From Marasmius tenuissimus (lineage: Eukaryota > Basidiomycota > Agaricomycetes > Agaricales > Marasmiaceae), in NCBI GenBank assembly GCA_029532415.1, contig JAQOTA010000015.1, forward strand, positions 372,001-436,000: DNA of 64,000 nt, given 5' to 3'. Both the position numbers and the translations under genes were made by a program. The notes under the pieces are model-generated. The model ran no database searches and was not told the origin of the DNA. It saw nothing but the letters and a program-made list of their open reading frames with translations. Shown piece by piece: positions 32,001 through 46,639 of the stretch. The stretch's first letter is position 1. Each line of letters starts with the position of its first letter.

Positions 32001-35000
32001 GATACAGGGCAAGGAACGAAGATGACGCGTAGCCTCTATCTCCGAGTTGGCAATTCGTCTTGACCGTGCATTTCTACGCGCTACTCAACATAAGAACCAT
32101 CCAACAATACAGGATAATTGTCATCCTCCAAGGTTGACTGGTAATAGGCTGGTTCGGCGATGGGGAACGGGCATGAAGGAATTGTTGTAGGTGATCTTGA
32201 CAACCGGCTCTGAAACTCACGTATCCGAGTTCTCTGTCCAGCGTGGGCGTAATTGTTGGGTACTCAGCTCTGACTCGCCCCAACTCGATGCCCACTTGTA
32301 ACCTTTCCTGGCATTGGCTTCACAATAGGTTTTATGATGTCGTTGCGGAGAGAAATCCCCGTTCAAGAAACACGCATCGTTGCCGCTACACTGCCAATTT
32401 GATTTGTACTTCAGGGATGTATGGTAGGCGTCTCGCCGCCGTGCAGATGTCTGTAGGTGGGCCAACTCTTCAATCCTCGACTTCCAAGCTCTGATCATTA
32501 TTCTCATCTCTCAGTCACCCCCAAGTCAAATCTCACAGGATCTCATAGTAATGCACAACAATTTCAGGGCTCGGGATTTTGAAGTTGGTGGTGATTGGAA
32601 CCGTCAGACTAGTCACGACTTGGTGGACTCAAAATGAATGCAGAGGACACGTTGCTCAATGAGGTACGTGGATTTTCTTGGTTGTACGGGCGAGAGACTG
32701 ATCCTCATCAGCTCGCAGACTCATCCTCGTGAAGAGGTTGAAGACATCGACCACTGTGTCTATCACGCGCGGTAGCGCTACACCGATCGAGATCGACTAT
32801 CAATGTGCCTCGGTCTGGTAAGGCAGTTTGTGTCCTGCAGCTACCCGACACGGCAGAGTCGCCAAGTATAACACATTTGTAAGGTAACTTGCAATCCGAA
32901 GCTATCTTCCGTCCGTATCTCCTTAACTCATCTAACCAGACCGCACTCTAGAAAGCTTACTTCTCGCAAGGACGGCCCACGAATTAGAGGAATTGCACAC
33001 CTTGGACCTGGTCCCACACTTGAAGCTTGGCCATTCGTCTTGATCGAGAATCTTAGGAACATATGCATGTATCGACTCGCTCGTACCGAAAACCATCGAA
33101 TCTGAACTCGATCATCCAAAAAGTCCAATCTTGATGTATATCGCAGGCTACAGGCACTGAATTTACTCAAGTTACACGGTGAACAATCTCCTCCCCTGAG
33201 GGGCACACACGGAGTATGGATTGTATTGCTACCGTATGAATCATTTCATTGACGACTTACCTCGGAGCTCCTCGAGCATCCTTGTTTCCCACACTTACAA
33301 CTTAAAGTGAGGCATGAGAACGTCGAACGAAGCAACCCGTTCTCTCTTGATTTTGAGACCGGAGTAGAGGACTGTCGGGCAGTTAGACGATGCAATGCAA
33401 TGTCTTCAGGTAGGTAGGTCGTGAAGCTCGCCGCGATCCGAAGATGGAAGCATTTGCGCATTCAGGGGGCATATAAACATCCCTAGACTTACGTCGTCGA
33501 AAGATCTGGTCGATATTTGGATAGTTTGCCGGACAAAACAACCCCTTGATAGGTTTTTTGCAGTTTTCAGCGACTAGGGAGAATAAGGTAGTCAGAATGA
33601 CTCCTACGAATAGGCTGAACGGGCAGCTGAGCATACGGTGGTAGTGCCGTGCCTACTCTCGCTACCCTCAACTGAGATTGAGTGCGCTGATTGAAGTCCT
33701 GTAGAGCGGTATAAGCATACAGGACCGATCCTCTAGGGCAGTACCGCTTACAGTTGACCACCGATAATACAACGTTCACTCGACCCCTCGTTCTCCTCAG
33801 CCACTCCATTATCTCGCCCAATATTCATAGTCCCGACCTTGGACGAGGGAATTGGATAAATCTATCTGAGACTGAGAGCATTGGCGTTGGCAAAGTTCCG
33901 GGTCCACACGCGCACAAGTTTGAGCGTGCAGGTTTGATGAAACACGTACAGCACGGGGCTCCTGCGGCACCAGTGGAGATCCAAATGACCCCCTCGAGCC
34001 TAGTTAATGCAGCCTCCAAGATGATCTGCTGGGGTAGGAGACTGTAGTCCAACTGGAAGAATCCGAGGAACTTAGTTGGAAGATCATATTGACTTTGCCA
34101 ACGAATGAATCCTGGGTTCTGGTACTGACCGGTAATGTGGTTGCGGAATTCTCGAATATGAATATCAACCGCTTGAACCTCGGGTTCCGAAGTTCAACAG
34201 GCGAAAGTATAGACGCTTGAATATGACAAAGGGCTCAACATTCAACATTCGCGTTGAACATGAATAATAGAGCTCGAGGTACGTTGCGAAAGCTGATAGA
34301 CCGGAATGCTTGACGGTAAGCATATCTAGGAGGCAAACTTGAGCCTGAAACATCGGATTATATCAAAGCAGGTCGTGCCCTTTGGGTTGGTATAACGACC
34401 GGGTCTCGGGCTTGTACCAGTCCAAATCGGGGCCCCAAACGAGTTGGGAGTTTCGTATTCCTCCAATGCTCCCTCGACCGCCCACAAGTCTAGAGCTGTC
34501 TATATGATCCCTTCTTGTACCACAAGTACAGGTCCAAGATGGACCGCCAAACGCTTGTCACTCAAAAGGAGAATTGAGCCCTCTCGTTCAATTTGCATCG
34601 GTCCCTGGTTTTACTGATCTGATGAAACATGTCCACGGCTTTAGAGCTCAGTTGGCTTGAATGCAAGCAGGTCAGTCATTGAATGATTGACCTGCTCGCT
34701 CGTTGGGTACTCTCGAACCACCATGGATGTTCTACCGTTCAATTTTACGCCCTATATTTCTTTGAGAGCCGAGAGGTCAATACACATTACCACGGTCAAC
34801 TGAGAACAACTTGGAAAAGCCTCCTTCCTACCGTGTGGAAAAAGACACAATCATCCGCTCGCCCGCTTGCTTGTTGTCCTCACCCTCGACCCTCCTGTTA
34901 CGTTTTTCTGAGATCTGTAGGATGTCAATGACAATTAGATTGACGGCAAAAACGACGATGTAAGCGGCAGAATGGAGGCTCACCTATGGAATTCAGTCCG

Positions 35001-36060
35001 TCAGACAGCTAAACTCAACAGGCCCTCCAATGTACATGCGTATCCAGGTCGTACTCCGCTCAAACACCGGGTTCGAGATGCCCAAGTGCCACGTCCCAAC
35101 CACTCATAGCCGGACTTGCAACGAGTAAGCAACATTAAGTTTCATGACTTTGAGTATACGGAGACGGCGGACAGGGATACTCACCTTTGATCCCGGAAGA
35201 AGCGGGAACCTTCTGGCAATCGCTGAATTTGTGTATCTCGGTGCCTTTGCCCGAGTTAACCATAAAAAAGGCGATTGTTAGCCTGAGGCGAGGATAGCGT
35301 TACCTTCACAAATGACGATCATGTCCAAAGCTTCCTCATCAAAATGCCCCATAGTTTGACCGACTGCCTCCATACAACTAACTAGCCGGGTGTTCAGAGG
35401 ATCGATAGACTTGACCCGTGAGATACGAGTTGTATGTAGGGTTGAATGCAAGCGGTGGAGGGGCGAAAGAATAAGATGAATCTTTCGACGTACAGGCCTG
35501 CCGACTTTGTAGCTCAAATGAGTCAACGGTTTCTTCGAATGTTCTGATGATAGTGTATCATCGGCTGCTGTGAGTCCAATTCCTCAATAACCTTACACGG
35601 TCCGCGAATCGACTGAAGGCCGCTAGGCTGACGGAAAACTGACGCTTTCTCTCGAATGTCCGAGAGGCCCATGAGAAGTCCATCGTGAAACTGGACAACG
35701 AATTCTTCGGACCAATACACGTTAGAAATAAAGAAGCTAGACGTCGGCTTGAGACGATTCTCTTGTCGTTACACAAAGCTCCATAGGTATATCCGGCGAA
35801 GTTCCCATTGTGAGTGTGACCTGTAGTCGAAGTGAAGACGCAGAGAAGCCCAGTCTTACGTTTGACAACTCAGAATAGATCATTGCTCATGAGAATGAAA
35901 GGCAGAGGTGCAGAATGTACAGCTTTGGAATTCTCTGCCTGATCTCGAGGTATGGATTCGGATGGTCCAAATTCAACGAAAAACTGAACTTCAGATATCA
36001 GGGGCACGGGAGGTCAGATACCAGGGGAGATGCAAACTGATGGGTCTTTCAAAGGCTATC
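29093..36060. repeat. Duplicated spacer between gene copies 1 and 2
   Basis: 29.4-30.0 kb resembles 39.5-39.9 kb, 34.56 kb resembles 45.16 and 53.6 kb, and 35.86-36.64 kb resembles 46.42-47.15 kb, so most of it is the diverged spacer of the repeat unit. Minus-strand donor-like sites (near 29717, 35184, 35303) suggest one or more decayed genes on the minus strand. The open frames here, including a + strand frame at 30789-31103, are not conserved in the other units and I cannot name them. Confidence 0.45.
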
Positions 36061-36069
36061 ATATAGTCA

Positions 36070-36640
36070 ACATATCACTGGAGGTATCTTCATAGGGAAA
36101 AATGGGCGTGGTGACGTACCAAGTTCGTGTCTAGGGAATCTGTACCCTCGGAGGCAGGAGCCAAAGTCGTAAACTACACCTTTGTTCTTCAAAGCTACGG
36201 TCTGGCTGGTTATTCTCCGAAGATTGAAGCTATTGATCTGTATCATGAAAGAGCTAATCTTCGGGAGCATGAATCTCGACTGAGCAGCCCAAAAGTGATA
36301 GTAATTACGTACCTGCCGTCTCAATAGCCAATTCTCAGCCTGAACATTGATTATGAAGAGTGTTTGGTGCAGGCAAAGTTGTGAATAGTACCTGAAGAAA
36401 GGAAAGGGAAACATGTCGTCAATGCTCGTGGTAGTTCGAGTACAAGCGAGGCTTGAGTGCCAATGGGCGCTTTACAAGATTCTGAGTTTACCTCCGGGCC
36501 GACCCCGATCCATGCTTCTTGTTTCGCGACACCCACCACTCCCAGGCTCGATTCGCAAAAGAAACGACTCCTCGGCACTCTCTACATCTCTTCAAGGCTG
36601 TTCACGCACGACTTGAAATAGAACCAACGAGATGGACAGG
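36070..36640 (-). pseudogene. Remnant of an unidentified minus-strand gene, copy upstream of gene 2
   Basis: Read on the minus strand, two exon-like blocks can be joined: one ending near 36315 (AENWLLRRQ) and one at about 36280-36178 (SRFMLPKISSF...SQTVALKNK), flanked by GTACGT and AG. The equivalent block at 46640-46850 has lost part of the intron and carries an in-frame TGA, so the locus is decaying. No family is recognised. It is divergent from, and close to, the + strand gene copy, so the two may have shared a promoter region. Confidence 0.35.
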
Positions 36641-36841
36641 TTATCACGGTTGAGGACTGCATATCAGATGGGATCCAGGAAATTGGGCGTAAATAGAAGA
36701 CTTGATCAAGAGGGCGTTTATCGCAACGATGAGCGGTATTATCGGGTCCCAATCCAGGACTTCATATCGATAACAACAGCATTGTGCCGGGCTCTCGAGG
36801 GCTGGGTGGGCGTAGTACGGTGGAGGTCTAAAAATGGAATT

Positions 36842-36859
36842 GCTGTCGAACGAGACAGC
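36842..36859. promoter_or_regulatory. Conserved palindrome upstream of gene copy 2
   Basis: An identical 18-nt palindrome to that of copy 1, with GGTCTAAAAA before it, 120 nt before the ATG. Confidence 0.5.
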
Positions 36860-36978
36860 GTGGACGTCGCATGTTCTGATCACAGCCTGGATATGGGCTG
36901 CCCTTGGGCTGCTTCTTGCCTTGTCGTTCTACCACCATCTTCCACCCCCTCTAGCATACCCGCCCACTCACAAGTCCG

Positions 36979-39119
36979 ATGATATCTTTCTTTCGAAAGG
37001 CGAAGAAGACCACAGTTACAAGCGGGAGCGGGAGCTTCAGCCACGTTCAAGGAGATCAGATCAATTACACGACGACAATTGTACAAGCGGAGGAAAAGGA
37101 ACGCACTGAGTTGGACGAGGTAAGTGGCTCGAGCTGTTCCCGGGGGATCGCATCTGATTGTACCCTAGTTTTCTTACGTGAAGCGGGGCGATATCTGCAG
37201 GCTAAGGAATATCCACGTACACCAGTACCCGCGACGATGGGACGACGAAGATTGCTGTCGATGTCAATCTTGCGAAGAGGTTCAAGTTCGAGCTGATAGG
37301 CTAATTTGTGTGGCAGAACTCGTGGATCGACCGGGTAGAGCCTTCACGGTGGTAGAATACAGGGGTCCAGATGCAAAAAAGATATGCCAGGAATCAATTC
37401 GCTATTTGTTCAATGAAAGCTAAAGCTCGCTCCAGGCGTTTGAAAAGGACCTCGCTATGTTCATGAGCGAACTGTGTGTATCAGCTCTCCTTGCATTGAG
37501 TGGATGCTCAAGTTGCTATAGAACCTTGAATGGACCTCAAATGTACGGTTACAACTTGTCAGGAATCCCATCGGTATTATTACACAATGGTACGGACCTG
37601 TTACACGCGATAGGTCTATTTCCACTGATTTTCTCTGCAGAGCTGGTGCCGGCTGCGCAGTTGAATGCAGGGATATTTGGACGGATATTTCTCTTTAGTT
37701 TGTGTGTAAGTAGTCAGTATAATATCCGGATACAGTTGAATAAAATAATTACAGATGCAATTGTGTTGCAAGGTGGGAGAGTTGTGGTTGGATCCGGGGA
37801 GGGGAGTGTTTTGCCGTGGTCCATCGGGGCCAGACCTTAATTTTTATATGGGTTTTGGCAATGGCGAGCTGCCCTTGACTGCAGAGCTTGTCCAAGAAGA
37901 CGTTCTGTTGCGCTTTTTGGCGAGCCTCAAATCAAAAGCAGTCGATGACGTTGTCGTCAGTGGAGTCATTTATTCGGGTGCCTTGAATGTCGTGCCTGCA
38001 GGAGTCCTTCGGCCGACTGTCCTTTCAACGTTGACAAACACCCCCATCGCCGTCACAAACAATGCCTGGAGGAGCATTACGAATTGTCTTTCAGGTCGAA
38101 AACTGTTGGAAAATGGGATGACAAGGTGGGCTCAAAAAAACATCCACTTCTTTCATCTAACGCCTCAAGTAGATTCACACTTGCTGGTGGAGACTCACTG
38201 TGGTTGGAGTGGAATTGGGATGCACCTGCGGCGTGGATGGCGCAGGCCTGGAGTGTTTTCAGTGCTCGTGGAATTTCTTTGGACGAGGATCTAAGCGTTT
38301 ACAGTGCGTCGTTGTTTTCCACTCCCCTTCCACCTACTAACATCTCTCAGAGCTTAGCTACCCTCGAGCCTCGTTGGAAGGCGACCTTTCATACTCTAAA
38401 GCCCATCGACGATCCCAACAACCAATCTACCTCTTTGTCGGACCACCTCCCCTTGGACTGCACAATGGCGACACCTCTTCCGTTCATTTCTGGTCTTTTG
38501 ATGAAGACGGCCACTCCCCGCTCTCCGATGACCTCTGCCACGACTTTGGCCTTCCAACAGAGCTCTACTTCCTTCAACACCTCTACTCGCACTCTTGGTC
38601 CAATGAAGCCTACAGCCGCCTACGCCAGTATCAACTCCTTCGAGGATTTGACCCGTTCACCACCGATTTCGCTCGATCTCTCGGATACGAAAACATCTTT
38701 CAACCTCTGAGCGACTCGAATCGGTTTGCACAGGTCAACCAAGGCTTGTTTTACCTATTTGTTCCCTTTGCCGTCGTCTGATCTCCTCCGATTTTGCTGG
38801 CAGAGCCTTCTCTCGAGATTGGACCCTTGACATTGACGGCAGATGTCTCGATAGTGGAAGATCCCACCACAGCTCACCCGGCTCAACTCACTCACGGCTT
38901 TGAGCCCACCACCACCACTGATTCTGCTCAACATACTAGGGTTGGCAATCGTGTCTTCCAGCTTGCGAGCGACCAAGATCGATTTGAAAGTGTTCAAGAA
39001 GGTTCGCTCCACTTGCTTTTCCCATACGAATCACTCTAAATCGCATTTTGGCAGACTCTGAGTGCAAACCTTCGACATCCACCGCATCGAAAGGCACGCT
39101 CTTTCCTTCATATCCCTGA
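36979..39119 (+). pseudogene. Uncharacterised agaricomycete family protein, copy 2 (splice donor lost)
   Basis: Exon equivalents are 36979-37119, 37169-37381, 37436-37473, 37522-37589, 37641-37705, 37755-38125, 38173-38303, 38351-38743, 38804-39001 and 39055-39119, which together would code for 560 residues. The donor after exon 2 reads AAG/ATATGCC (37382-37383) where copies 1, 3 and 4 have AAG/GTATGCC or GTACGCC. If that intron is kept, an in-frame TAA stops translation after about 131 residues. All other junctions are intact, including the GC donor of intron 8 at 38744. Its 3' half is nearly identical to copy 4. It is either a recent pseudogene or a source of a short N-terminal protein. Confidence 0.75.
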
Positions 39120-42100
39120 CTTCAGCCCAACTCAACCGGCCAGTATTTGCATCAGCAGCTAGTGCGCAGTCTGCTGGGTTCTTATCTACCCTACTCTCCC
39201 CGCTCTCATCCATGCTTTCGAGCGAATCGGACATTCTTACTATCGGTTTTTAGCCCATGTCGCCATTGTCCCTTCATTTCTGAGTATGTATTCTGTTATT
39301 CACGTTGACCACGCCGTTGTCTCTGTTCACACATTGTATTTTCCTCAAAAATATCAAATATGATCATACACACCAGACGCGATACTCATATCCAGACCAT
39401 ATCATGTCGGTCGTGAACATTGCTGACCGTTTCCCCACCCTAATTCCAGTCATATGGTCAAGTCAAATTCTATGTTGCGATGCTAGTATTTCGATCCTGG
39501 AGCTGCAGGCCAGCTTTGATCCCGAGACGAATTCGCATAGTTCGAGTTTGCCCGTCATAGGTTGAGTTCCACTGGTTGTATCTTCGGCTGAACGTGCACC
39601 GTCGTCTCACAATTGAGTACTCGTGCTGTTTTATCGTAGGAGGGCTTTAAGCGAGCATCGGAGCGAATGAGGGGACTCTCCCCGAGTTTGACAAACTTCA
39701 TCGAAGATGTGAGGACTGTCACCGAGTGGGATGAAGCTTAGAGAATTAAGTTCTTACCTCTCAACGTCACCCACAATCTGCTCGGCCCTCGAGACCTGTA
39801 TCTTGAGATTTCATTGTTATTCTCGAGCTCCGTCTTCGCCCATTCAGGTCTTGACGTGAATCACGGATAGTAAACGTTGACAGCTGGGTTCTACCATTTC
39901 AAGGTGAATCTCTGGCGTGCGCACGTCAAATGAGCCGGTTTCATGTCGTGAGAGCGAGTGCGCGCATTGAACAATGAATTAGCTCGACGACGGGTCGGTG
40001 TCTGAGAGGGGGAAATGAGCTTTTCGTTCCAATGCCTCGAGTTCCTTCGATTGGTTTGAGATGCGGGCACAAGGACAACATGCAACGGAAGCTAATTTAC
40101 CTAGTCGATATCAGCTAAGAGCTTCACGATATGGATTGAACAAAATTTATGTCGTGAATACCAAGGTCATAGTCCGCTGGCAACTACCCTTACAAGCACC
40201 TGCCTGGTTACGTTCAGACCGGCTTATCGAGCTTTGGTCTGAGAGGATTCGAGTGCTCAACTTCTTCGAGCCCCGGGCTAGAGACAAACAATGCGTTTAA
40301 CGTCCAAGATAGATCGGGGGAGAGAGCAGGCATACCTACATGGGCTCCCTCCTTCCGTGACAATTGTTGGTGAAGATAATGTAGTTGACTCGGAACAAAG
40401 TCACCCTCCAATCTGTGTGGAGGTGCTGTGGGTATGGGTTACCTAGTCGCGTGAATGTAACATATTTATGCCCAAGAGAACATGTATCACGGTGGGCGGC
40501 GTAATGAACTGGGCCCGAATCTCGCTTTTTCATACGGAAACCTGTATTCAGCCGTCATACTTACAAGAACAAGAGAACCACCAAGTGTTAACAGACGTGT
40601 ACCCTCTGACGATTCCTGATCCATCGAACTCCGGCTCTGCGACCCCAGAAGTGAGATTCAAGGCGTCCACCGAAGTGATTCTGGCGCGGTTGAACCCAGG
40701 ACACCGAGGCTGATCGGGTCTTCAGCCGATTTGGTTCCTAGAAGATTGGACGAGTTGAGGGGCCGAATGGACAATGACGGTGCTACAAGACTGACTGTAG
40801 TATGCCTACAGGTGTTATCCATAGCACCTAGAGATTTGACGGAGCTTGCTTCGTGAGAAGGATAGTGGAGTAAATCCCTTTGCCCGATGGTTACATTCAT
40901 TCGATGATGACCTTTCGAGTATCGTCAGCCTGAGCTCCTGAGGGTGACAGAAAGATTCGACGAACGTCCGTTGGGTCATTGAGACCGTATCCACATCCAA
41001 GCGTAAGCTTCTTTTTCTCTCTCGATGTATCGATATCGAACCAGCCTCATATTCGAGCGTCAATCAGAGATGGAGGAAGACGCAAACTGACGATTTTTTG
41101 AGCCGTTCTGCATAGGCGGAAGTCATGAGAATCATTGGAGCTCATCTTTGGAAAGCCATATCTAAACAGACGTACCTCCGAGGCCCTGGGTGCTGCGATC
41201 CATCAGCTAAACCTTTGCAACACTCGTAGCTGCTAGTAGCAGAATCCCCACATCCAATGCATCCTTCGCTACCGAGCCCTCAGATATAGTACCACGTGTC
41301 TTCAGATCATCGACTTGGATGAGGTTTGAGGGCTCGCTGTACCCTCGAAAATCTACGACGGCGGTTGCTGCCGTCAGAACGGAGAGATAGTTAGCACGGA
41401 ATCGAAGTCGGAGTTGAAGGTGCAACACACCTTTTTGGCCCAAAGTACGCGTTGGCACAAGTAAGACCACGAGCAGTAAGATGATGCACGAAGTCTTAAA
41501 CGTGAAGGCTTGGACCCTGGTAGTGGAGAAAGCGATGAGCAAAGCCACGACATCTTTGAGGGCTGAAAGTGGCACGCTAGCATACCTCTTGCCTACTGCG
41601 CGCTATGCATCAAACGAGAGCCGTTTAGAGTGCTCTCAGACAACTTCCAGAAAGCTGCCAAAGCACCGAAAATGCCCAATAAAGTGTGTTATTGATTAGC
41701 TTGGCTTCACTGTGATATCGAAACGAGCGTACTACCTCAACCGAGACGACACCCTTAGCGTGCGCCCCTCCATATACATGTTTCGAGGATTCAGAGCACC
41801 TGAAATGCCGACTTGAGCCATGCGTGCTCTACGAGTCCGCCTATCGTAGGTATAATGTCGAAGGATTTCAACGTCCTGAATATTTGGTGAGCTTCTTTTC
41901 GCGGACACGAAACGGAAGAGAGCCATCCAACATTCCTCAAATGCGAGCCCCACATAGAGATGACGGCGAGGTGCACGTTTGTGAGCCTGAGCATCAGCAA
42001 GAACGACATTTGACCAAAAGAAAAAAGGCCAGCCCGTGATGGGTTGACGATGCTGTATTTGAGCGTCAGAGTGGAAAGATGGTAAAGTATGAGCGATACG

Positions 42101-45100
42101 ACGTACCCTCTTCGCCGTATACGTCTGGAATAACGGTGTGGATATCTATGCACTTAGCGCTGCGTATCCTTTCATAGTCGTATAAGTTGAGGAAATAGGC
42201 TGCAAACCGCCAACACGTCAAAAAGACACAGTTTAAAGCTTGTACAACGGTACAGGCACTGACCTGGAAGATTAAGTTCATGCTTTCATCTGCTCTTGGC
42301 CGCCACTAGGGATTGAATGAGATGATGAGGGTGAAAAAGCGGAGATCGACGTGATGGTCATCGTGGTTGTGGAGAAAGTTTGGAAAGACGTTGCACGTGA
42401 GTTTGTGACGACACCCTTAACCCATCCTCGACTGTTGCAAATAAGGGCTCATTCGAAGATTTTCTGGCTCAACTAACGATTTGAAAACCAATATAGTGAT
42501 AAACATCTTCACATTCAGCTCGTGAATCCATTCCAGCGATGTGGACTACGTAATTGAGATGTGTTTGATAGGAAAGTAGTGAAGAGCGGGCAAGGGACTC
42601 GGGAGCTCTAATCAAATTCTTGACTGGCATAGAGACGTAAAGGCAGATTTGAGGTGAATGAGGAAATGGGAGCAGGCCAAAGGAAGCTAGTGCTAGGACC
42701 CAGGGCACGGCAGCTCGATGCATAGCGTGTATACAAAGGGGTTGCGATTGGATTTCTGGCAGCGGAGAGGTAGGAGTGTGGGCTTCGTAACATGTATGCT
42801 ATACGCTGGGTACTCTGTAAATCATATTTGCAGAGACACGCCGAGTCTGGATCGTCGCTATTTGTATTTTCGATGTTGAGCACTTGAAAAATCGATCAGT
42901 ATGGCATCAGTCACGTCCCTTCTGAGATGGGTAGCTGTGAAACGCCGTTGTTGAGTGAACGTGCTTGTTGTTCCGAGGGTTCTTGGAGGTGATTGGACGC
43001 TTGTGGGATGTGAGGGTAGGACGGTGGACCTATAGCCTCGAAACCACGACTGGCAGCACAAAGCAAAAGTGAGACTACGTGGAGATGACAGTCGCGATGG
43101 GAAACATACCTGGCTCGCATCGAAACCTCTAGCGAGTTCCATACCGTACCCACGGCCAACACATGAAACAGCCCACTGAGCTCCGCTACTCAGCCGAAGC
43201 CGGGTCTGGAAACATCGAGTTTATCACCCGAGGGTCGAACGGTGGTTTTCTACCACGGTGTGGTATGGTCATTTCATCACCTAAACACCCGTAGCAACAG
43301 ACGTTGTTGCTCCCATTCCCAGTCCCGCTGCAACACACAACGCCCCCTTGTCAAACCAGCGCTACTTCCATCCTTTCTGTCTTCACTACAACGAGCAGGC
43401 TATCTCAACTCTCCCAGAACCATCCCAACATCGTTTACAGGCTCACTTGCGCCCCTCGAGTATCTATTCTCGTTGAACAAAGCTAGTTGTTAGAGTATCA
43501 GAGACGGAGTAACCTCTGATAGATGATGAACGCACCAACTTGGGTATACTAGTACACTTTCCCTTGTACATCAATCAAAATGTGCATTTTTCCCGTCGTT
43601 AGAGGCCTTCAGTTCCGACAGAATTCTGGGTGGTACAACCATGATCTTGTGGAGAAGGCCATCTTCGACGTTCATGGACTTTGGGTGCTTCTGGCGAGTC
43701 GTTGTAGAAGAATTGAGCGTCGCTAGTCGATGCCAGAATTTGAACTCCGCCCATCCGCCCGGTTACCGGACCGACTTGGGGGTAGGCTCGAACGTAAATC
43801 TGACTCATTCACGTCGTTCACGAGTACCTCTAGTTTCTTGTGCTTCATCCAGCGGTCCACCAGGCACTTAGGCTCTTTCAAATCTACTAATCACTGACAC
43901 TCATCGCGCGTTCAGTGGATCCAACGCGAATAAGGACATTACCAAACGGAAAACTCTGAACACCTAATCAATGCTCAAGGCTTTCAAACACCCTCACACG
44001 TGACGCGAAGACAGCAAGGGTGAGGATCATGAACCTCATTGGAAAGAGAGTCGCCTTAGATCCTACTAGTATCGTCCTTAACGCCCCTCGAGTCAATACC
44101 AGGGTGGAAGCAACTCCGTCAAACAGTATACGAATGCTAGGGATGTACTGCAAAGCACTATGGCGAAGTATCTAGCGGTGTTTTTCATGTTGAGTCCGGG
44201 TGAGGGGGCATGCTGCATGTTCATAACCTCGATCCCAGCCTGCTCGGAGAATTCACCTAACAAGTTCTCGCTTGTTGGATATGTTTCTGCGACCATGAAT
44301 AGTCTCTTGCTCGATTGCAGCCACTTTGTCTATTGGCAAAGTGCCTCAGACTGAATCAATTTACTTACGCGCCCCATGTCTCCAAAGCAGGTTTACACCA
44401 AATATTGGAGCTAAATCATTCTCGCGCCCATTGCCCCAAATTTATAGGTCTGTTGGAAGTCATAAGTCGTCCAAACTCAGGAGCAATGACTTAGGAAGGT
44501 GATTTATGATTCTCAACAATGAAGCCTACGGCCTGATAGCTCCGCTCGACCATCCGGCGACGCTCGAGTACCCAAACTTCGACCCAATCCCTTCCCTACT
44601 GTACCGCACAACGGTAACTCATTCCCTGATTTCTGAGAGATCAGCTGCACTAGCATCTACGATTTAAAGGTACAAAAACGTCGAACGAGGTGCTGTAGGA
44701 GTGCCTCCTTCCAGTCCGACGACCATGATACCTTCTCTGAGTCTCGAAGTCCTCGCCGAGCAAGATCTACCGGTGCCTCCTCCAGTAAAGAAGAAGCCTG
44801 CTGAATGAGACGAGGATAACAACCTTCTCAAAAAGCTTCTGAACCTACCCGTCTAGCAAAACGCTATGTACGATGGGAATATATCTCAATGCACGGACGC
44901 CTATATTCGAACAGGAACTACATCGTAAATCAGGAATTGGTAGAGGCAAATCAGATGTTCATACCTGGCTTCCTGAGGCCGTCCCACTCAAAGACGACAA
45001 CCAGCTGCTCTCCTTGGTACCCATATGGCAGGGGCGTCTCATTTTCAGGGCTCACGGGAACTTGGAAAGTCGTAAAAGAGCGTACTTTGAATATCATATG

Positions 45101-46420
45101 GGCCCAAATTCGCCCAAATGACCGTTATATGCGCGAAACCGTTTGAACGACGTTCTCTTGAGAATTGAGCCATGAAGCATGTTACAACGTTGAAGTCACC
45201 GGGTCCCGTATTCTTGGATCTTCAAAAGCTAGCACGAGGCAAGAGACGTCGACGATCAGTACCTTTTCGAGATAAACCCCTGGGCAGACGTACTAGATCG
45301 AAACACGGAAGACCACGCTCTCAAATCGTCCCAAAAGCCGGATTCTGTATTGAGTTTGCTCAGGTGACGGTCCTCGGTGTTGGTAGAAATTCAATGTTCA
45401 AAATGTAGTCCGGCTGATAGCTAATCCCGAGCGACTCCCCGGTATATCAAATTCATGCCCTGTTCAAAGGATGAAAAAAGGATATCAAAGTACCGCATTG
45501 TACCAGCTTGGAACCATCCACAGTTTTGTGAATGGGGCGCGAGAACGCTAGGGATACTGCTGGGAGGCTCACCTGCGAGACCAAGGACGGTAAGCTCTGT
45601 TTGGTAGTCGCCAAGTCCGTCTCATACAATGTCTCCCGGTGTCTTTGTCTGAGTTCACCATCTAGAACGCGATTGTTAGTCTGAGATGCAGATAGCCGGA
45701 ACACAGTGAGCTGTAAGACTCACCTTCGCGATGTCTATAATGTTCAAAACTCATATCACAACAAAACCCTGGAAACTTGGAGTATGACTGATACGACACC
45801 AGCGTTCGAACCACTGAAAACAGGCAAGAGGTGGCGACCAGAAGCTGATACGGCCGTTCCGGATATTCAGCAGGTCCACGAGCCAGGTCCACGCCATGGG
45901 ACACTTTCTTGCTAGAGGTTACACCGGCCACCTCTGTATAGCTGGGTACTCAAGGAATCGGTCGGCTTGAGAATCGTGTCCAGCTTATTTGAGTGCTAGT
46001 GGTGGAGGCGATAGAATGAGATGGATTGTCCGTCCTATGTGCCTGTTGTCCATGTCTCTCAAATAAGCCGACGCACCCCCCCCCCGAACCTCTTTCTGAT
46101 ATCATATCATCGGCCTACGGAAGTCCGTTTTGTCGATAAGCTGAGCTGTAAGCGGTCTGTGAATCGAATAAAGGCTACGAGGTTGACACAGTTGACGCTT
46201 AGAGGCGGAAATCTGCTCTGGAAACTCACGAGACGTGCATCGTGATCCTGATACACGAGTTCTGCGATCCGATGAGCCTTAGAACGAAGAGGCTAGAGGT
46301 TGGATTGAGATGGTTTTCTATCAAAACATGGACCTTCATGCACGTTGCAGTGAGGGTGATCGAGGTAAAAGAACGAAAAGTCCAGTCGTACAACCGCGAA
46401 TGGAACGTTGTCTGAGAGAA
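39120..46420. repeat. Duplicated spacer between gene copies 2 and 3
   Basis: 39857-42160 pairs with 18341-20640 and 42310-43990 pairs with 21171-23849. 44.5 kb pairs with 53.97 kb (shared CCTACGGCCT) and 45.16 kb with 34.56 and 53.6 kb. The flank at 39120-39333 is almost identical to 57901-58115 after gene copy 4. Minus-strand donor-like words are frequent (40102, 41173, 43108, 45552, 45720), but no complete gene can be assembled. Confidence 0.5.
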
Positions 46421-46639
46421 TAAAAGGCTAAGGTGCCTGAGAATGTGAAGGTTTTAGATTCCTTGTCTGATCTCGAGGGACAGATTCGGACAATTTAGAT
46501 CTGACAAAGGATTGAACGTCAGACATCAATAGCGGGGTACGGGGGTCAGATACCAAACAGAATGTGGACTGATAGGTGTTTCGAGGGCTATGATGAGTCC
46601 AACATACCTAATTAAAGGTATCTTGACGGGGAAGAGTGG

